Shown one piece after another: positions 36,266-45,561 of a stretch of 64,000 bases of DNA (position 1 is the first letter of the stretch; each line of letters opens with the position of its first letter). Under the pieces are notes generated by a model, which ran no database searches, had not been told where the DNA came from, and saw only the letters and a program-made list of their open reading frames with translations. Made by a program: the position numbers and the translations under genes. This stretch comes from Proteiniclasticum sediminis (GTDB lineage Bacteria; Bacillota; Clostridia; Clostridiales; Clostridiaceae). The DNA is taken from NCBI RefSeq assembly GCF_018128025.1, contig NZ_JAGSCS010000001.1:62001-126000 (forward strand). The letters run 5' to 3'.

Positions 36266-36309
36266 AAGCCGATCTTCTGCCCCAGTGCATGGGGAGAAGA
36301 TCGGCTTTT
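36266..36309. terminator. Bidirectional terminator between comEA-like gene and gltX
   Basis: Long stem: 13 bp (36266-36278 with 36295-36307) plus CCCC/GGGG inside, one bulged G. A-run on the left and T-run on the right, so it serves both convergent genes. Confidence 0.9.
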
Positions 36310-36312
36310 GCC

Positions 36313-37767
36313 TTACTGCAGGAGACGGATGCCTTCGCGAATTCTTTCCAGAGATTCGGTTTTTCCCAGGATCTCTGCCATTTCAAAGGCTCCACCAGGG
36401 GTGAACTGCTTTCCGGAAAGGGCGGTGCGGATGGGCCAGAGCATCTGCCCATTCTTGAGACCCAGTTCTGCCACTTTCGCCAGCACGGTGTCATGGAGTT
36501 TGTCCAAGGTCCAGTCTTCCTCCGGCATGGCTTCCAGGACCGGCAGGATGACTTCCAGGGAAGTTCGGGCAATCTCCGCATTGGTTTTCATTTTTTTATG
36601 GGTATACATTTCAATGTCGTAGGCTGGAAGGGCATAGAAGAAGTCCAGCTGTCCGGGAATATCCCCCAGGACCTCCACGCGGTTATGCAGAAGCTCGGCA
36701 ATCTTCATGGTGTTCAGAGGCTTGTCCTTCAGATCCTGTAGGATGTAGGGGAGGGCTAAGGCGTGGAACTCCTCCAGGGACATCTTTTTCAGATACTCGC
36801 CATTCATCCAGCGAAGTTTTTCGGAATCGAAAATCGCCGGGCTCTTGTTGATGTTGCGATAGTTGAAAATCTTTACCAGTTCTTCCAGGGAGAAGATTTC
36901 CTGGGTGGTACCCGGATTCCAGCCCAGAAGGGTAATGTAGTTCATGACCGCTTCCTTCAGGTATCCTTTTTCCAGAAGATCCTGGAAGGAGGCATCTCCG
37001 GTGCGCTTGGAGAGCTTATGCTGCGCATCCTTCATAATGGGCGGGCAATGGATATAGATGGGCACATTCCATCCAAAAGCCTCATAGAGGCGGTTATACT
37101 TGGGGGAGGAAGAAAGGTACTCACTGCCTCGAACCACATGGGTGATGGCCATGAGATGATCATCCACCACATTGGCGAAGTTGTAGGTGGGGAGTCCGTC
37201 GCTCTTCAGAAGCACCATGTCTTCCAGTTCCTCATTATCCACGGCGATGGTTCCGTAAATGACATCCTCGAACTTGGTGACACCCTCCGTGGGGTTGTTC
37301 TGACGGATGACATAGGGCAGTCCCTGACGGAGATTTTCCTCGATTTCTGCCGAGGAGAGGGAACAGCAGTGCTTGTCATATTTAAAAGGTTTCTTCTGCA
37401 ACTCAGCGTTTTCCCGAAGCAGATCCAAACGTTCCTTCGTGCAGAAGCAGTAGTAAGCTTCCTTCTTTTCGACCAGCTCCAGGGCATACTTCTTGTAGAC
37501 TTCCCGACGCTCGCTCTGAACATAGGGACCATACTCACCGCCCACATCGGGACCTTCATCGTGGATAAGGCCGGTCTGCTTGAGGGTTTCAAAAATAACA
37601 TCCACAGCACCTTCCACATAACGCTCCTGGTCCGTGTCTTCAATTCTTAAAATAAAATCCCCATCTTCGTGTTTGGCGATGAGGTAAGCGTATAGGGCGG
37701 TTCTCAGATTTCCAACATGCATATAGCCTGTGGGACTTGGGGCGAACCGGGTTCGTATTTTACTCAT
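36313..37767 (-). CDS. gltX: Glutamyl-tRNA synthetase
   Basis: 484 residues, class I synthetase charging tRNA-Glu (and possibly tRNA-Gln in organisms using the transamidation route). The HIGH-type motif is in [17 protein letters not shown] (residues 8-24) and the KMSKS-type motif reads HKLSKRTGD (about 248). On the minus strand AAGGAGG lies just before ATG 37767; an upstream ATG at 37785 would place the ribosome binding site inside the gene. Confidence 0.96.
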   Translation of the reverse strand: MSKIRTRFAPSPTGYMHVGNLRTALYAYLIAKHEDGDFILRIEDTDQERYVEGAVDVIFETLKQTGLIHDEGPDVGGEYGPYVQSERREVYKKYALELVEKKEAYYCFCTKERLDLLRENAELQKKPFKYDKHCCSLSSAEIEENLRQGLPYVIRQNNPTEGVTKFEDVIYGTIAVDNEELEDMVLLKSDGLPTYNFANVVDDHLMAITHVVRGSEYLSSSPKYNRLYEAFGWNVPIYIHCPPIMKDAQHKLSKRTGDASFQDLLEKGYLKEAVMNYITLLGWNPGTTQEIFSLEELVKIFNYRNINKSPAIFDSEKLRWMNGEYLKKMSLEEFHALALPYILQDLKDKPLNTMKIAELLHNRVEVLGDIPGQLDFFYALPAYDIEMYTHKKMKTNAEIARTSLEVILPVLEAMPEEDWTLDKLHDTVLAKVAELGLKNGQMLWPIRTALSGKQFTPGGAFEMAEILGKTESLERIREGIRLLQ

Positions 37768-37828
37768 AAAAGCCTCCTTGCACATGAAAGAAGTTTCGGC
37801 CCGAGACCAAAACTTCCTGTTTATCCTT

Positions 37829-37856
37829 ATTATACTATCATGAAAATTTCTGTCAA
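37829..37856 (-). promoter_or_regulatory. Promoter of gltX
   Basis: Read on the minus strand: perfect TTGACA (37856-37851), 16-nt spacer and perfect TATAAT (37834-37829). It overlaps the stop codon of the upstream MBL gene. Confidence 0.85.
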
Positions 37857-38746
37857 TCGCTTAGGAACCGCACTTCCTTGCCGTTGGAGGAAAAAACCAC
37901 CGTGCCTTTTTCTTCCGTGAGCACCACGCTGGCGCCCATGGCGCTATAGCGCTCCAGAATCGCCGGAGTGGGGAGATTGTGGTCGTTCCCCTGTTCCGAG
38001 GTGACCACCACAAACCGGGGCGCCACCCGGTCCAGGAAAGCCTGAGTGCTGCTGGTGGCGGATCCGTGATGGGGAGCTTTCAATACATCGGCCTTTAGGT
38101 CCTTGCCCGTCTTCAGAGCTTCCGTTTCGGCGACTTCTTCCGCATCACCGGTGAACAGGAACGCACTGTTCCCATAGGATAGCCGCATAATGGGGGAGTA
38201 GTTGTTGGGATTTAGATAACTGGAGCGGGAAGGGGTCAGGACTTCCAGGAGGATCCCGTCGCCAAAGTCAAAGGACATGCCGGCCTTCAGCACATTCCGG
38301 GCTTTACCCGCCTTTTCCAGGGCCTTTTCCAGCCGCTCATAGGACTGGGTAACCACGGTCTTATCGGGGGTGTAGAACTCCTCAAAAGGGACCTTCTGGA
38401 GCACTTCCCCCATCCCTCCCACATGATCCTCATGGGGATGGGTGAGAAACACCAAATCCAGCTTTTCGACTCCGTAGGTTTTCAGGTAGGCCAGAATGGT
38501 GGGGGCAGCTTCTTCGGTGCCCGCATCCAACAGGATGTTTTTTGTTTTGACTTGAATCAGAATGGCGTCACCCTGGCCCACATCGATGAAATGAACCTTC
38601 ACCGGGTCGGAGACGCTGCGGATCCGGTCCACGGTGGAGGATGTTTCCACCCCGACGATGCCATAATCCAAAAGGACGTAGATTCCCACCAGACCGAGAA
38701 TCAGGACCAGAACCAGCACCATGGGTGCATATCTCATCTTTTTCAT
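37853..38746 (-). CDS. ComEC-like metallo-beta-lactamase-fold hydrolase
   Basis: 297 residues. One N-terminal membrane segment (about 8-28) and an extracytoplasmic MBL domain with [10 protein letters not shown] (about 101-110), FTGDAEEV (about 197) and [10 protein letters not shown] (about 222), the zinc-binding motifs of the ComEC/Rec2 C-terminal domain. The channel part of ComEC is absent. In ComEC this domain is proposed to degrade the non-transported DNA strand; a stand-alone form could be a surface nuclease or phosphodiesterase. GGAGG before the ATG. Near the ComEA-like gene, separated by gltX. Confidence 0.8.
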   Translation of the reverse strand: MKKMRYAPMVLVLVLILGLVGIYVLLDYGIVGVETSSTVDRIRSVSDPVKVHFIDVGQGDAILIQVKTKNILLDAGTEEAAPTILAYLKTYGVEKLDLVFLTHPHEDHVGGMGEVLQKVPFEEFYTPDKTVVTQSYERLEKALEKAGKARNVLKAGMSFDFGDGILLEVLTPSRSSYLNPNNYSPIMRLSYGNSAFLFTGDAEEVAETEALKTGKDLKADVLKAPHHGSATSSTQAFLDRVAPRFVVVTSEQGNDHNLPTPAILERYSAMGASVVLTEEKGTVVFSSNGKEVRFLSD

Positions 38747-38931
38747 GGAATACCTCCGCGTTAACTTAGGTTCATTCTACCATTTTTCTCTCCCGTCTGA
38801 AAGCGCAGTACGCCTAAATTCGAGACTTCCGTAAAGAAAGAAGACCATTCCAAACCTTATGTTTCTTCGCTTTAACTCCAGCTCAAGATGCTTTATAATA
38901 AAGAGAAGTAGACAAAGGAGTGTTAGACCGC

Positions 38932-39660
38932 ATGATTTTTGATATCGTCAGCAAAATCCGATTCGGCCTTTCCCTGATCGCCCTGTGGTTCCGCCTGATT
39001 TTTGCGGAAATCCAAAAAAAGCGGATGTCAGAGGAAGCTTATTTCTTTAAAATTCTCAGCATTGCCAAAAAACACACCCGAAAAATCATTGCGGTTACCC
39101 GCATGGATCTCGTGGTGGAGGGACTCGAGAACATCCCCGATGAACCGGTGGTGTACATGGGGAACCATCAGTCCTACATCGACATCTATGTCACCGTGAA
39201 TGCGCTGCAGCGAAAGCTCTGCCTCATCGGAAAGAAGGAGATTGAAAAGATCCCCATTGTGGCCTATCTAGCTCGGGAGATGAGCGTGCTCTTCCTGGAC
39301 CGGGAGAACTCCCGGGAAGGCCTCAAGACGATTCTCGAAGCGATTCGGCGGATGAAAGAGGAGCGTTTTGACGTGCTCATCTATCCGGAAGGGACCAGGA
39401 GCAAACGTCTGGAAATGGGTGAGTTCCACAAAGGCAGCTTCAAAATTCCTCAAAAAGCCCATGCTCCCATCATTCCCATGGTGGTGAACAATGCTTATCG
39501 GGTCTTTGAGGATAATTACCGGGTCACCCCGCATATACCGGTTCAATTAGCCTTTCTCCCCCCGGTGCGCTTTGAGGAGCTCTCCGAGGAGGAAGCCAAA
39601 AACATTGATGAACTGGTAAAAGGGCAGATCGCCGAAAAACTGAAGGAGTTCAACAAATAA
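38932..39660 (+). CDS. plsC: 1-acyl-sn-glycerol-3-phosphate acyltransferase (PlsC family)
   Basis: 242 residues. Acyltransferase motifs: GNHQSYID (H-x4-D, about 79-86) and IYPEGTRSK (about 151-159), with VPMVVNN-like IIPMVVNNAY later. N-terminal hydrophobic segment anchors it to the membrane. It adds the second acyl chain in phosphatidic acid synthesis. A GTG at 38920 is in frame but lies within the AAAGGAG site, so ATG 38932 is preferred. A TATAAT at 38894-38899 could be its -10 box. Confidence 0.9.
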   Translation: MIFDIVSKIRFGLSLIALWFRLIFAEIQKKRMSEEAYFFKILSIAKKHTRKIIAVTRMDLVVEGLENIPDEPVVYMGNHQSYIDIYVTVNALQRKLCLIGKKEIEKIPIVAYLAREMSVLFLDRENSREGLKTILEAIRRMKEERFDVLIYPEGTRSKRLEMGEFHKGSFKIPQKAHAPIIPMVVNNAYRVFEDNYRVTPHIPVQLAFLPPVRFEELSEEEAKNIDELVKGQIAEKLKEFNK

Positions 39661-39670
39661 GGATTTCCAA

Positions 39671-39706
39671 AAGAAAGAGACAGCCATGGGCTGTCTCTTT
39701 CTTTTC
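39671..39706 (+). terminator. Terminator after plsC
   Basis: 15-bp perfect stem (39671-39685 with 39689-39703), loop of three bases, T run in the outer arm and tail. It lies between convergent genes. Confidence 0.9.
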
Positions 39707-39732
39707 AGATCCCCGCTGAAGGGGAGTCGGGA

Positions 39733-40200
39733 TTAAAGCTTAATGTTCCGGTCCAGAGGCTGTGATAGGGAAATAAAGGTATCGGTGCGCTGAACCCCGT
39801 TAATGACATTGATGCTGTTCAGCAAAAGATCCTGCAGATGGGCAATGTTTTTGCACACCAGCTTCGTGAAAATGGAGTAATCTCCAGTGGTATAGTGGAG
39901 TTCGACGATTTCATTGATCTTGGACAGCTCGTCAATGGCTACGGAGAAGGAAGAACTTTTGTCTAAGTAGATTCCCACGAAACAGCAGACATCGTACCCG
40001 AGTTTTGGCATATCTAAAAGAATTTTCGTTCCTTTGATAATTCCCATATCTTCCATTTTCTTCATTCTGACATGGATCGTTCCCCCGGATACATGACAGA
40101 CGCGGGCAATTTCAAGATATGGTGTTCTGGCGTCCTTAATGAGGATCTCCAGAATCTGGAGATCGAGGTCATCCAGGTTAATATTGGCATGACTGGCCAT
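39733..40200 (-). CDS. Lrp/AsnC family transcriptional regulator
   Basis: 155 residues. N-terminal winged HTH (about 8-60: LDDLDLQILEILIKDARTPY then EIARVCHVSGGTIHVRMKKM) and a C-terminal RAM ligand-binding domain with a glycine-containing TTGDYSIF block. The family senses amino acids and acts as octamers. An upstream in-frame ATG at 40281 would add a non-homologous hydrophobic stretch; GGGGGTG fits ATG 40200. A TATAAT on the minus strand (40234-40229) may be its -10. Targets unknown; autoregulation is common in the family. Confidence 0.9.
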   Translation of the reverse strand: MASHANINLDDLDLQILEILIKDARTPYLEIARVCHVSGGTIHVRMKKMEDMGIIKGTKILLDMPKLGYDVCCFVGIYLDKSSSFSVAIDELSKINEIVELHYTTGDYSIFTKLVCKNIAHLQDLLLNSINVINGVQRTDTFISLSQPLDRNIKL

Positions 40201-40412
40201 AAATGCACCCCCAAAATAGATATAACTCATTATATCAAATTTCCAAAGACAAAATAAGAATATCGCAAAAAAAACTTTCATTTACCATGGATTTTATAAT
40301 GTTTTAAGAACTTTCCGACGCTCCAAGGTCAAGAAAGGCCTGGTATTGCTGATTTGCTTGATTTCTTCCCGGTGATGGCATAAAATGGAAGAATATCGAG
40401 GGAGGTTTTAAC

Positions 40413-40811
40413 TTGAATTGGGATAATCTGCTGCTAATTTTCGTCTTGTCCATCGCGATCTTCATCGTGTATTCCTTGACGAATCTCTATTTCCTGTCCA
40501 AGCTCAAAGTGAGCAAATGGGTGGTCCTGGGCGCATCCTTGGTGTTTCTCGCCATCGGTCTTGTCCTTCCCGCCTTCTCCAATAACATGATCTTAAACTA
40601 CATCCCCACGGCAATCTTTGTCTTCCTGTTCCTCTGGTATGCTGATCTTTCCGGTCTTTCCAACATCGGCGCACCCAAGAAGAAGGGCCCTGTGGGACCC
40701 GCCATCAAACCGAAGGCGAAACCCAACAAGCTCAAGTACACCGACGAGAAGGATATCCTGAAAACGTCGGGAAAAGAAGAAAAGAACCGCTTGTTTAAAA
40801 AGAAAAAGTAG
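40413..40811 (+). CDS. Small membrane protein with basic tail, unknown
   Basis: 132 residues. Three hydrophobic segments (about 5-27, 35-55 and 60-80) are followed by a lysine-rich cytoplasmic tail (about 88-132; PKKKGPVGPAIKPKAKPNK, ending RLFKKKK). TTG start behind GGGAGG. No family recognised. It stands alone between the divergent Lrp gene and a terminator. A TATAAT at 40295-40300 could be part of its promoter. Confidence 0.7.
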   Translation: MNWDNLLLIFVLSIAIFIVYSLTNLYFLSKLKVSKWVVLGASLVFLAIGLVLPAFSNNMILNYIPTAIFVFLFLWYADLSGLSNIGAPKKKGPVGPAIKPKAKPNKLKYTDEKDILKTSGKEEKNRLFKKKK

Positions 40812-40835
40812 CATTCTTTCCAACGAAAGAGTGGA

Positions 40836-40874
40836 GAATGAGCCTCCTCTGCATAACGCAGAGGAGGCTCATTC
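40836..40874 (+). terminator. Long hairpin after the small membrane protein gene
   Basis: Perfect 17-bp stem (40836-40852 with 40858-40874), loop ATAAC. The tail is poor in T (GATTTC), so termination may be weak or the hairpin may serve RNA stability. Confidence 0.7.
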
Positions 40875-40910
40875 GATTTCTTGGGGAACCGCCACTGTCC
40901 TGGACCCATG

Positions 40911-40940
40911 AAAAGAGGCTGCAAATCTGCAGCCTCTTTT
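40911..40940. terminator. Terminator of nrdJ
   Basis: 13-bp perfect stem AAAAGAGGCTGCA (40911-40923) / TGCAGCCTCTTTT (40928-40940), loop AATC. On the minus strand it follows the nrdJ stop codon by 16 nt and ends in TTTT. Confidence 0.85.
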
Positions 40941-40956
40941 GGATATGGATTCTTTT

Positions 40957-43900
40957 TTATGAGCAACCGGTGGTGGTGCCGCAATCCAGACAAACCTTAC
41001 AGGTGCCATTTTTCACCATGCGGGTGCTGGAGCAGGTGGGGCAGACGGAATCATACAGCTTCTCGCCGTTCTTTTCCGCATCGCGGATCAGTTCCTTCAG
41101 ATCCTCCTCATCCACGGTGAGGAAAAGCTGCTTTACCTTTTCCGGTTCAAAGGCAGTATTGGAGAACCGAGATTTGGAGCGGGCCAGGATGTCATCTTCC
41201 TCGGGCTTGATCTGTACCCGAGAGTAATCGCCCAGCTCAATGTCGATGACCTTGGAAATCAGGTCGGAGATGGAGCTGACATTCTTGATGTAGGGGTGTT
41301 TGGAGACGAAGCCATAGGGCTCGTACTTTTGTCCCCGCAGCATTTTGGAAATGTCCTTGGGCGGAATATGGTACTGGAGCATCACGGAAATCGTCTTGGA
41401 CAGGGAATTGAGAAGTCCTGTGATCAGGGTACCTTCCCGGTCAGTGGTCATGTAGATTTCGGAGATCTCTCCCCGAGCGTTGCGGTTGACGGTGATGTAG
41501 ACTTTCACGTCATCAATCTGGGCAGGATGGGTATGGCCAGCACGAATTCCGGAGATCTTCTCCCGACGGAATGCCACGGGGGCAGTGACGGTTTCCTTCT
41601 GAAGGCCCTTGGCGTATTCCAGGAGAGCTCCATAGGTGAGGTTCTCCAGATCCGTGGTTTTCTCTACGCTGTCAATGCGGGTATTCAGCGGCTGGGCGAA
41701 CTTGGAGCCATCGCGGTAAAGGGAAATCCCCTTGACGCCAGTCTGCCAGGAGCGGATATGGACTTCCTTGAAGTCTTCCACCGTGGCATCCTTGGGCAGG
41801 TTAACAGTCTTGGAAATGGCGCCGGAGACCAAAGGAGTCAAGGCAGCCACCATGAGCACATGGCCATAGTGCTGGATGAATCGCTTGCCGGTTCCGCAGA
41901 CGTTGGCCGTATCAAAGATGGGATAGTGTTCTTCCTTCAAATGAGGAGCGCCTTCAATTTTGCCATCCACCACCATACCCTTTTCTTCCTTGCCGATGTA
42001 GGCCATGATGTCCGCAATCTGTTCCCGGGTATACCCCAGATTTTTCAGAGCCACTTCAATGATGGGATTGGCAATGGTCATGTAGCCGCCGCCCACAAGC
42101 TTCTTGTACACCACATGGGAGAAGAAGGGCTCGATGCTGGTGGCTGCACAGTCCATGGCAAAGGAAATCGTTCCGGTGGGGGCAATGACGGAAACCTGGG
42201 CATTGCGGTATCCGTGGGCAGCGCCCAGCTCCACAGCATCCTTCCAGGAGGACTTCAACGTCTCGGAGAGGGAGGTGAGGCCCAGTTCCATGAGCAGGCC
42301 ATGATTTACCATCATGGGCTCATAATGGAGCTCTTCCAGCTCACTGTCCAGAGCGCCTGCCACGCGAGCGTGGTTACGGATGACTCGGTTCATGTACTTG
42401 GCGTTGAGGTCATACTTTTCGAAGGGACCAGCAGCCTGGGCCATGAGAGCCGAGACACGGTAGCTTTCTCCGGTGATGAGTCCCATGATGGCTGCAGAGA
42501 GGGTTCTGGCCTCGTCGGAGTCATAGGGGATCGCCATGGCCATGAGTACGGAAGCGATGTTGGCAATACCCAGTCCCGTGGTACGGAACATGTAGGTCTT
42601 GCGGGCAATGTCCACCGTGGGGAACTGTCCCCAATGGATGGAAGCCTCCAGGAGAAGCTGGTTCAGGCCAATCATATGTTTTAATCCCGCCACATCCAGA
42701 TGGTTGGTTTCGGGATCGTAGAAACGGTAGATATTGAGCGATGCGAGATTGCAGCTGGTATCATCCAGGAAAGCATATTCTCCGCAGGGGTTGGTGGAGT
42801 TCAGGCGGTTGTGGGGAGCCCAAAGATCGCCATCTTCTCCCGCCGGGCAGGTATGCCAGGCATTGAAGGTATCGGTGAACTGGGGAGCCGGGTCTGCGGA
42901 TTTGCAGGCTGCATCATTGAACTCATCCCAGAGCTTGCTGACTTTCACTTCACGGTTCACGCGATCATCCACGCGTCCCCGAAGCATGATGGTCTCCTCC
43001 GGATTCTGATCCAGTTCCACGACTTTACGCATGAACTCATCGCTGATGCGCAGGGAATTGTTGGAGTTCTGACCGGATACGGTCTCATAGGCTTCGCCGT
43101 CAATATCAGCATCATACCCCATCTTGGCCAGAGCCCGAACCTTGTCCTCTTCCTTGGCTTTCCACAGGATGAACTCTTCAATTTCCGGATGGTCAATATC
43201 CAGACAAACCATCTTGGCGGCTCGCCGTGTGGTTCCGCCGGACTTGATGGCTCCGGCGTTGCGGTCCAGTCCCTTGAGGAAGCTCATGAGGCCGGAGGAA
43301 ACGCCACCGCCGGTGAGCTGCTCGCCCACTGCGCGGATGCTGGAGAAGTTGGTACCCGTGCCGGAACCGCCCTTGAAGAGCTTGGTTTCCGTCACATACT
43401 GCTCAGAGATGGAGTGGTCTCCCAGAAGCTTGTCTTCGATGGAGAGGATAAAGCAGGCTGAAGCCTGGGTTCTCGTGTAAGTATCTTCGGACTTAACGAC
43501 CTTCTTCGCCACAGGATCATAGTAGAAGAGGTCATTCTGACCGCCCTTGATGCCATAGCTCTTCTCCAGACCCGTGTTGAACCACTGGGGGGAGTTGGGC
43601 GCATACATCTGATTCAGAAGGCCAAAGACCATTTCATCATAGTAGACATCCTTATCTTCCTGAGTCTTGATGATCCCCTCATCCACAAGTGCCTCTGTCC
43701 AGAAGTTCACCAGACGGTGGGCCACCTGCTTCATGGAGTTTTCATAGCCCAGTTCGTTGTTCACGCCGGCTTTGCGGAAATACTTCGAGGCAATAATATC
43801 AATGGCATTCTGGGAGTAATGGGTAGGGAACTCCAGGTCATGCATTTCTGTGATTACTTTTCCGGTTTTGTGGTTTTTCAGCACCACATCCCGCTTAGTC

Positions 43901-43989
43901 CAGTCAAACAAATCATATACAGTTTTGTCTTTATTATTCTCCAGCTCTTTAGTATAATAACGGGAGAAGAGATTTTTGATGTCTTTCAT
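40957..43989 (-). CDS. nrdJ: Adenosylcobalamin-dependent ribonucleotide reductase (class II)
   Basis: 1010 residues. It reduces ribonucleotides to deoxyribonucleotides by a cobalamin-generated radical and works with or without oxygen. NPCGE (about residue 400) holds the active-site cysteine and glutamate, and GGSGTGTNFSSIR lies in the N-terminal barrel. The C-terminus has a zinc-finger-like cysteine cluster (CPTCSS, CKVCLDCG) typical of the long form. GGAGG precedes the ATG. The promoter carries NrdR-like boxes (listed separately). It needs B12, not encoded in this window. Confidence 0.95.
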   Translation of the reverse strand: MKDIKNLFSRYYTKELENNKDKTVYDLFDWTKRDVVLKNHKTGKVITEMHDLEFPTHYSQNAIDIIASKYFRKAGVNNELGYENSMKQVAHRLVNFWTEALVDEGIIKTQEDKDVYYDEMVFGLLNQMYAPNSPQWFNTGLEKSYGIKGGQNDLFYYDPVAKKVVKSEDTYTRTQASACFILSIEDKLLGDHSISEQYVTETKLFKGGSGTGTNFSSIRAVGEQLTGGGVSSGLMSFLKGLDRNAGAIKSGGTTRRAAKMVCLDIDHPEIEEFILWKAKEEDKVRALAKMGYDADIDGEAYETVSGQNSNNSLRISDEFMRKVVELDQNPEETIMLRGRVDDRVNREVKVSKLWDEFNDAACKSADPAPQFTDTFNAWHTCPAGEDGDLWAPHNRLNSTNPCGEYAFLDDTSCNLASLNIYRFYDPETNHLDVAGLKHMIGLNQLLLEASIHWGQFPTVDIARKTYMFRTTGLGIANIASVLMAMAIPYDSDEARTLSAAIMGLITGESYRVSALMAQAAGPFEKYDLNAKYMNRVIRNHARVAGALDSELEELHYEPMMVNHGLLMELGLTSLSETLKSSWKDAVELGAAHGYRNAQVSVIAPTGTISFAMDCAATSIEPFFSHVVYKKLVGGGYMTIANPIIEVALKNLGYTREQIADIMAYIGKEEKGMVVDGKIEGAPHLKEEHYPIFDTANVCGTGKRFIQHYGHVLMVAALTPLVSGAISKTVNLPKDATVEDFKEVHIRSWQTGVKGISLYRDGSKFAQPLNTRIDSVEKTTDLENLTYGALLEYAKGLQKETVTAPVAFRREKISGIRAGHTHPAQIDDVKVYITVNRNARGEISEIYMTTDREGTLITGLLNSLSKTISVMLQYHIPPKDISKMLRGQKYEPYGFVSKHPYIKNVSSISDLISKVIDIELGDYSRVQIKPEEDDILARSKSRFSNTAFEPEKVKQLFLTVDEEDLKELIRDAEKNGEKLYDSVCPTCSSTRMVKNGTCKVCLDCGTTTGCS

Positions 43990-44021
43990 GGGGTACCTCC
44001 TGTTTCTCGTTCGATAGTCTT

Positions 44022-44074
44022 AGTATAATACCATATCTTGTGCCTGGCAAGCGACAAAACCACAAGATATGGTG
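44022..44074 (-). promoter_or_regulatory. nrdJ promoter with two NrdR-box-like sites
   Basis: Minus-strand promoter TTGCCA (44050-44045), 17-nt spacer, TATACT (44027-44022). Two sites, 44029-44042 and 44061-44074, form a perfect 13-bp inverted repeat (ACCATATCTTGTG / CACAAGATATGGT). The second matches 12 of 14 positions of the NrdR core CACWATATATWGTG, the first 11. Centres are 32 bp apart, three helical turns, as in known NrdR box pairs. One box covers the spacer next to the -10, the other lies upstream of -35. NrdR control is inferred from these matches. Confidence 0.75.
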
Positions 44075-44139
44075 CTTTCTATGAACATTCTGTATCGAAA
44101 GCTCGGAGCGACACCCCATAGTGAAATAGTCTAATTACG

Positions 44140-44167
44140 AACGGATCGGTAAGGTATCCGTTTTTTC
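44140..44167 (+). terminator. Hairpin with T run upstream of the carbonic-anhydrase-like gene
   Basis: 7-bp stem AACGGAT (44140-44146) / ATCCGTT (44156-44162), 9-nt loop, TTTTTT. No gene precedes it on this strand for over 3 kb, so it may be an attenuator in the leader of the following gene, or block antisense transcription. Confidence 0.6.
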
Positions 44168-44196
44168 TTGACGTTTTGAAGAAAGGAGAAGAAAGG

Positions 44197-44712
44197 ATGA
44201 TCAAAAGAATTGGAACCCTTGTTCCCCAGATCGATGCCCATGCCTTCATCGCGGAAAATGCTTCAGTCATCGGCGATGTGACGGTGGGCGAAGATTCTTC
44301 CATATGGTACGGCACCGTAATCCGGGGAGATGTGAGCCCCATCCGCATCGGAAAGCACTCCAATATCCAGGACAACTCCGTTCTTCATACGGACTTGGGC
44401 TTAACCCTGTTCATCGGGGATCATGTGACCGTAGGCCATAGCTGCATCATTCACGGAGCGGTGATTCAGGGATATTCCATCATCGGGATGGGCAGTATCC
44501 TCCTCAATGGCTCCACCATCGAAAAAAACACCATCCTCGGTGCAGGAAGCCTGGTGACGGAAGGGAAGACCATTCCGGCAGGGGAGCTCTGGATGGGGAG
44601 ACCCGCGAAATTTGTCCGGAAACTCACCGAGGAAGAAATCCAGCGGATTTCCTGGTCCTCGGAACACTATGTTGATTATGCGAAGAAGCATAAAGGAGAA
44701 AATCATGATTAA
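44197..44712 (+). CDS. Gamma-carbonic-anhydrase-like hexapeptide-repeat protein
   Basis: 171 residues, left-handed beta-helix of hexapeptide repeats (about 12-130), with RGDVSPIRIG, QDNSVLHTD, GHSCIIHGAVI and GMGSILLNG. The three His ligands expected for the gamma-class metal site are in VLHTD, TVGHS and IIHGA. C-terminal helix with PAKFVRKLTEEE. Related proteins (YrdA/PaaY/CaiE) often have no proven CA activity. Start ATG 44197 behind AAAGGAG; the open frame begins at TTG 44176, which precedes that site. Confidence 0.88.
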   Translation: MIKRIGTLVPQIDAHAFIAENASVIGDVTVGEDSSIWYGTVIRGDVSPIRIGKHSNIQDNSVLHTDLGLTLFIGDHVTVGHSCIIHGAVIQGYSIIGMGSILLNGSTIEKNTILGAGSLVTEGKTIPAGELWMGRPAKFVRKLTEEEIQRISWSSEHYVDYAKKHKGENHD

Positions 44713-45550
44713 ATTTGGAGACTACAACAACCTGGAGGTTAAACGCGAAGCTGCCTTTGGGCTTTTCCTCGATGGAGGTACCGGAAACACCTCCGATGAC
44801 ATCCTCTTGCCCACGGGTAGTATCCTGGGACAGAAACCTAAAATTGGAGAGACCGTTCGGGTGTTCATCTATCGGGATTCCAAAGACCGTCTGGTCGCCA
44901 CCATGAAGGAACCCCTCGTCACCGTGGATCACCTGGCCGTATTGAAGGTCAATTCCATCACCGACTTCGGCGCATTCCTGGAAATCGGCCTGGAGCGCGA
45001 TGTCCTGGTTCCCCGGGGAGAGATGAAGTATCCCCTCATCGCAGGAAAGTCCTACCTGGTCTTTGTGTACGAAGACAAGACCGGCCGTCTGGCTGCTTCC
45101 ACGGAAGTAGGCCGCTACCTGGATACCCCGGAAAGCGGCGAGTTCAAGGCCGGCGATACTGTCAGTGGAATCATCTACGGCAAACAGACCAATGGTACCC
45201 TGGAAGTGGCCCTGGGCGGCAAATATCTGGGCATTATCCTGAAGAATGAGTATTTCACCGATCTTCAGCCAGGAGATGAGGTTACGGGCTCCGTGAAGAA
45301 AATTCTGGAAGATGGCCGCATCAGCTTTACCCCCCGAAAGAAAATGGTGGAAGAGAAACTGGAGCTTTCCGAACAGATTCTTCAGTATCTGGAGGCCCAT
45401 GGCGGCTTTATGCCCTACAACGACAAATCCACGCCGGAGGAAATCCGTCGGCAGTTCCACTGCAGCAAAAACTACTTCAAGATTGCCTTGGGCAATCTCA
45501 TGAAGAACGGAAAAATCACCCAGGATGAAAAGGGTACCCACCTGAAATAA
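44705..45550 (+). CDS. cvfB: CvfB/YitL-like S1 RNA-binding protein
   Basis: 281 residues with S1-type OB folds (about 70-130 ITDFGAFLEIGLERDVLVPRGEM; about 150-215) and a C-terminal winged-helix part (about 225-281, ILQYLEAHGGFMPYNDKSTP). CvfB proteins are RNA-binding virulence/expression modulators in Firmicutes; the molecular role is not well defined. AAAGGAG and ATG 44705 overlap the end of the previous gene by 8 nt, so translation is coupled. The frame is open further upstream but without a suitable start. Confidence 0.87.
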   Translation: MIKFGDYNNLEVKREAAFGLFLDGGTGNTSDDILLPTGSILGQKPKIGETVRVFIYRDSKDRLVATMKEPLVTVDHLAVLKVNSITDFGAFLEIGLERDVLVPRGEMKYPLIAGKSYLVFVYEDKTGRLAASTEVGRYLDTPESGEFKAGDTVSGIIYGKQTNGTLEVALGGKYLGIILKNEYFTDLQPGDEVTGSVKKILEDGRISFTPRKKMVEEKLELSEQILQYLEAHGGFMPYNDKSTPEEIRRQFHCSKNYFKIALGNLMKNGKITQDEKGTHLK

Positions 45551-45561
45551 AGGAGAAACCG

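Noticed and set aside
37768..37852. T-box leader before gltX
   Set aside because: The leader between promoter and start is only about 55 nt, with no specifier loop or T-box sequence.
41296..42684. 462-residue plus-strand frame opposite nrdJ
   Set aside because: Shadow frame of nrdJ, no ribosome binding site and no domain features.
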